A stretch of DNA of 44,446 nt from Acinetobacter sp. HR7 (GTDB taxonomy: Bacteria > Pseudomonadota > Gammaproteobacteria > Pseudomonadales > Moraxellaceae): NCBI RefSeq assembly GCF_000773685.1, contig NZ_JPQO01000184.1:1-44446 (forward strand), read 5' to 3'. Under the pieces are notes generated by a model, which made no database searches, was not told the origin of the DNA, and saw only the letters and a list, made by a program, of their open reading frames with translations. Shown here piece by piece: positions 41,319 through 44,446 of the stretch. Position numbers and translations under genes: made by a program. Each line of letters begins with the position of its first letter. Position 1 is the stretch's first letter.

Positions 41319-41962
41319 TGCTGCAGTGTGAGTTTCATTATCAAAATAAAAACTTTAGTTTGGATGCAGCCATCCAGATGCAACATTCGGTATTAGGCAT
41401 TATTGGGCCATCCGGTGCAGGTAAAACGACCTTTTTGAAACTGCTACTTGGACTCTATCAACCACAAACAGGCTTTATTCATTTAAATCAACAGATCCTG
41501 ACAGATACAAGCCAGAAAATTGATCTTCCAATGCATCAACGTAAAATCGCTTTGGTGTTTCAGCAAGTGATGTTATTTCCACACATGAATGTGCAACAGA
41601 ATCTGCTGTATGCTAAAAACTGGGGCAAACTGAAACAGAGCAAATTCCATTTAAATGAAATTGCGAAGTTGCTGGAAATTGATCATTTATTAGAACGACG
41701 GGTGCAACAATTATCAGGAGGTGAAGCACAACGTGTTTCCATCGGTCGGGCACTGTTATCTAGCCCTGAATTACTCTTACTTGATGAACCACTCACAGGA
41801 TTAGATAGCAAACTGAAACAGCAAATCCTGCCTTTTTTAGCCCGAATCCGGGATGAAATTCAGGTGCCGATGATTTATGTGACCCATCATCATGAGGAGT
41901 TAGAACAGCTAGATGCAGAAATGATTGAATTAAAAGATCATCGCTTGAGCAATTTGCCGTAA
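41318..41962 (+). CDS. modC: Molybdate ABC transporter ATPase ModC, short form
   Basis: A 214-residue ATPase with Walker A GPSGAGKTT, signature LSGGEAQR, Walker B LLLLDEPLTGLD and switch VTHHHEE. It lacks the C-terminal molybdate-binding TOBE domains that bring E. coli ModC to about 350 residues, so this form probably lacks regulation by bound molybdate. The ATG at 41318 follows AGGAG and overlaps the modB stop; a GTG at 41312 is less likely. It is the last gene of the moa-mod operon. Confidence 0.9.
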   Translation: MLQCEFHYQNKNFSLDAAIQMQHSVLGIIGPSGAGKTTFLKLLLGLYQPQTGFIHLNQQILTDTSQKIDLPMHQRKIALVFQQVMLFPHMNVQQNLLYAKNWGKLKQSKFHLNEIAKLLEIDHLLERRVQQLSGGEAQRVSIGRALLSSPELLLLDEPLTGLDSKLKQQILPFLARIRDEIQVPMIYVTHHHEELEQLDAEMIELKDHRLSNLP

Positions 41963-42004
41963 TGAATGATTTGAAAATACGAAAAAATAGAAAAATAAAA
42001 TAAA

Positions 42005-42032
42005 TTTCAAGTAATTTGGCTTAGCGTATAAT
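42005..42032 (+). promoter_or_regulatory. Putative sigma-70 promoter of the MFS gene
   Basis: A perfect -10 box TATAAT at 42027-42032, with a weak -35 TTTCAA at 42005-42010 and a 16-bp spacer. It lies 27 bp before the start codon. It suggests that the exporter is transcribed separately from the mod genes. Confidence 0.5.
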
Positions 42033-42059
42033 CTTCAGCCATTACCGAATACGACATGG

Positions 42060-43262
42060 ATGAATATGACGGATACCGCACAGGCCGAAGTAACGCAGTC
42101 TGCCTCAAAAATGGTTTTACCCATTGTTTTTGCTGTTGCCCTTGCACATTTTCTCAATGACCTGATTCAAGCCTGTTTACCAGCGATCTATCCTTTGCTG
42201 AAAACCAATTATGACCTGAGTTTCGGTCAGATCGGCTTAATTTCTCTCGTGTATCAATTGACGGCTTCTTTATTGCAGCCTTGGGTGGGCTTCTATACCG
42301 ACAAATATCCAAAGCCTTATTTGCTACCGATCGGTATGGGTTTTACCTTATTTGGAATTTTGCTATTAGCTCTATCGCAGAGTTTTGCAATGTTGCTAGT
42401 TGCTGCTGCGATTATCGGGATCGGTTCTTCGACTTTTCATCCAGAAGCATCCCGAGTCGCGCGTATGGCATCAGGTGGCAAGCTCGGCACTGCACAATCG
42501 GCCTTTCAGGTGGGTGGCAATAGTGGTTCTGCGGTAGGGCCTTTACTGGCTGCACTGATTATTATTCCCAATGGTCAGGCATCTTCAGCATGGCTAATGC
42601 TGTTTGCTGCTTTTGGAATATTTGTGCTGTTTAAGGTTAGCCGCTGGACCATTACAAATAGTCAGACACAACTAAAAAAGATGGGTAGTACAGCAGCGGC
42701 TAAACTGCAGGGAACCACTTTAGTACGTGCGCTTGGTGTCATTGGTATCCTGATGATCGCCAAGTTTACCTATACCGTAAGCATCAGCAACTATTTTACT
42801 TTCTATCTCATTGATAAATTTGGCATCTCAATTCGAGATGCACAATTATATCTATTTGCCTTTTTAGGTGCCGTGGCAATGGGTACTTTCTTTGGTGGCC
42901 CAATTGGTGACCGGATTGGCCGAAATGCAGTGATCTGGTTTTCCTTTTTGGGCATGGCACCATTTGCCTTACTCATGCCGTATGCCAATTTATTCTGGAC
43001 CTGTATCTTTTCAATTTTTGCAGGCCTGATTTTATCTTCAGCATTTTCTGCCATGGTGGTTTATGCCCAGGAAGCAGTCCCAGGTCGTGTCGGAACGATT
43101 GCTGGACTGATGTTTGGTGTGATGTTTGGCATCAGCGGGATTGCAGCAGCCGGATTAGGTTATGTGGCAGATCATACCAGCATCGCGTGGGTCTTCCAGT
43201 TATGTTCATACCTGCCATTATTAGGCATATTGAGCTTCTTCCTGCCTAAGACGCAAAAATAA
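42060..43262 (+). CDS. fsr: MFS exporter, fosmidomycin-resistance (Fsr) family
   Basis: A 400-residue, 12-helix major-facilitator protein. The block AHFLNDLIQACLPAIYPLLK in helix 1 and GIGSSTFHPEASRVARM in helix 4-5 are typical of Fsr-like proteins, which confer fosmidomycin resistance in E. coli when overexpressed. The natural substrate is unknown. The ATG at 42060 has only a weak ribosome-binding site; Met3 is an alternative. It is followed by a strong terminator. No functional tie to the molybdate genes is evident. Confidence 0.88.
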   Translation: MNMTDTAQAEVTQSASKMVLPIVFAVALAHFLNDLIQACLPAIYPLLKTNYDLSFGQIGLISLVYQLTASLLQPWVGFYTDKYPKPYLLPIGMGFTLFGILLLALSQSFAMLLVAAAIIGIGSSTFHPEASRVARMASGGKLGTAQSAFQVGGNSGSAVGPLLAALIIIPNGQASSAWLMLFAAFGIFVLFKVSRWTITNSQTQLKKMGSTAAAKLQGTTLVRALGVIGILMIAKFTYTVSISNYFTFYLIDKFGISIRDAQLYLFAFLGAVAMGTFFGGPIGDRIGRNAVIWFSFLGMAPFALLMPYANLFWTCIFSIFAGLILSSAFSAMVVYAQEAVPGRVGTIAGLMFGVMFGISGIAAAGLGYVADHTSIAWVFQLCSYLPLLGILSFFLPKTQK

Positions 43263-43306
43263 AAATAGCATTTGAACGATCTTCTGAATGTAGATTGTGC
43301 CTGTTT

Positions 43307-43342
43307 AAAACCTCAAAGATCATTCATCTTTGAGGTTTTTTA
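43307..43342. terminator. Strong terminator after the Fsr-type gene
   Basis: AAAACCTCAAAGAT-CATTC-ATCTTTGAGGTTTT is a 14-bp perfect stem followed by T residues. Confidence 0.92.
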
Positions 43343-43533
43343 TTATTTCATCTGAATTTTATAAAAGGAAAGATAGGCAAAAATATGTGATTGATATTGC
43401 ATTGTTTTATTTAATAAAGAATATGCTAGATTATAGTGAATAAAATATGATCAAATTTAAGAATTGGAATAATAATTGCTTGATATAAAACAAACAAAAT
43501 CAGTTCAGTAGTTAAAAAGTTGGAGGGTGAGCG

Positions 43534-43737
43534 ATGAAAGTAAGAATAATATCTACTCTCGCATTTTTAGGTAGCATTTCCATGTTCACGACAGTCAGTA
43601 TGGCGGGCGAGGGTGGTTTGCATTTTGCTGAAAAAAATATTGCCAAAGCTGCAGAATACCAGGAGAAAAAGAAAGTGACGGTAACAGATGCCGAGGTTTT
43701 ACAGGCCAAAACTGTTGAGGCTAAAATTCAAAACTAA
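43534..43737 (+). CDS. Small secreted protein of unknown function
   Basis: A 67-residue protein with a clear Sec signal peptide (KVRIISTLAFLGSISMFTTVSMA, cleavage before GEGG). The mature part has about 43 residues, is charged and probably helical (AEKNIAKAAEYQEKKKVTV). TTGGAGGGTG upstream is a strong ribosome-binding site. It stands alone between two terminators. I do not recognise a family. The mature peptide has no cysteines and no lipobox, so it should be a soluble periplasmic peptide. Confidence 0.7.
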   Translation: MKVRIISTLAFLGSISMFTTVSMAGEGGLHFAEKNIAKAAEYQEKKKVTVTDAEVLQAKTVEAKIQN

Positions 43738-43773
43738 AGATTTAAAAGATTTGATTTTTCATTTATTCAGAAT

Positions 43774-43809
43774 AAAGCTCACTGCATCATGAGATGGGTG
43801 AGCTTTTTA
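43774..43809. terminator. Terminator between the small secreted protein gene and the P-II gene
   Basis: AAAGCTCAC pairs with GTGAGCTTT, with an inner CATC-ATGA-GATG hairpin in the loop, followed by T residues. Confidence 0.8.
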
Positions 43810-43903
43810 GTAAATTATTGGTCTATATCGAAGTGAAATATAATTTATTTAGCTTCATGAACCACACTTGAATAAAGATAGATTTTAGGTTTAAACAAAC
43901 ATC

Positions 43904-44257
<354 letters not shown>

Positions 44258-44446
44258 TTATTGTAATGATTTAAAAATAGGTGATGGATGAAGAATAAGC
44301 AATGATATTATTTTTCAATTCATATGAAATTAAATGGATTTATGTATTTGATTTATAACTTTTCATAATAGTTAAGCTTAATCATCAGCGTTTTAAAATT
44401 TGAGTATCTCGGATGACTATCTATTACTTAACCTTTTAGCATATTT

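Overview
The window looks like a chromosomal segment of an Acinetobacter species. The coding sequence is moderately AT-rich. The mannitol-1-phosphate dehydrogenase carries the N-terminal HAD phosphatase domain described for Acinetobacter MtlD, and the nitrite-reductase and molybdenum-cofactor fusions also fit. No rRNA, tRNA, CRISPR array or transposase gene was found. The genus is inferred from protein style, not from a database match.

The main theme is scavenging of poor nitrogen sources. Block 1 (about 1.9-7.3 kb) has a sigma-54 promoter, a guanidine-I (ykkC-type) riboswitch, two DUF1989 urea-carboxylase-associated proteins and a biotin-dependent carboxylase. By context this is guanidine carboxylase plus carboxyguanidine deiminase. 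Block 2 (11.7-15.2 kb) is a second sigma-54 operon: a 40-residue small protein, a NikR-like regulator that has lost most nickel ligands, allophanate hydrolase and an ABC substrate-binding lipoprotein. Block 3 (19.6-21.8 kb, minus strand) holds the permease, ATPase and an EmrE-type SMR exporter behind a third sigma-54 site. Together these would import guanidine, carboxylate it, deiminate it to allophanate and release ammonia.

The guanidine pathway is interrupted by two accessory inserts. The first (7.3-11.7 kb) carries a HigBA toxin-antitoxin pair flanked by a decayed duplicate of the carboxylase 3' end, a single DUF262-DUF1524 (GmrSD-like) protein, an OmpA-like lipoprotein and an orphan terminator that may end a small RNA. 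The second (15.2-19.6 kb) is an overlapping pair of DUF262 genes, one with and one without a recognisable HNH domain. Its second gene runs 35 bp into the 3' end of the SMR gene. This pair is the best candidate for a poorly described defence system here.

From 22 kb the window holds mtlD, then nasS-nasT (nitrate sensor and antiterminator). Next come a sigma-54 promoter with a leader containing an ANTAR-type hexaloop hairpin, a nitrate/nitrite transporter, nirB, a NirD-oxidoreductase fusion, a block of five hairpins, nasA and mobA. A fifth sigma-54 site precedes moaA-moaD-moaE-moaCB-moeA-modA-modB-modC, which make molybdenum cofactor and import molybdate for NasA. The window ends with an Fsr-type MFS exporter, a 67-residue secreted protein of unknown role and a P-II protein gene. 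The recurrent sigma-54 sites, NasST and P-II suggest that the window responds to nitrogen limitation as a whole.
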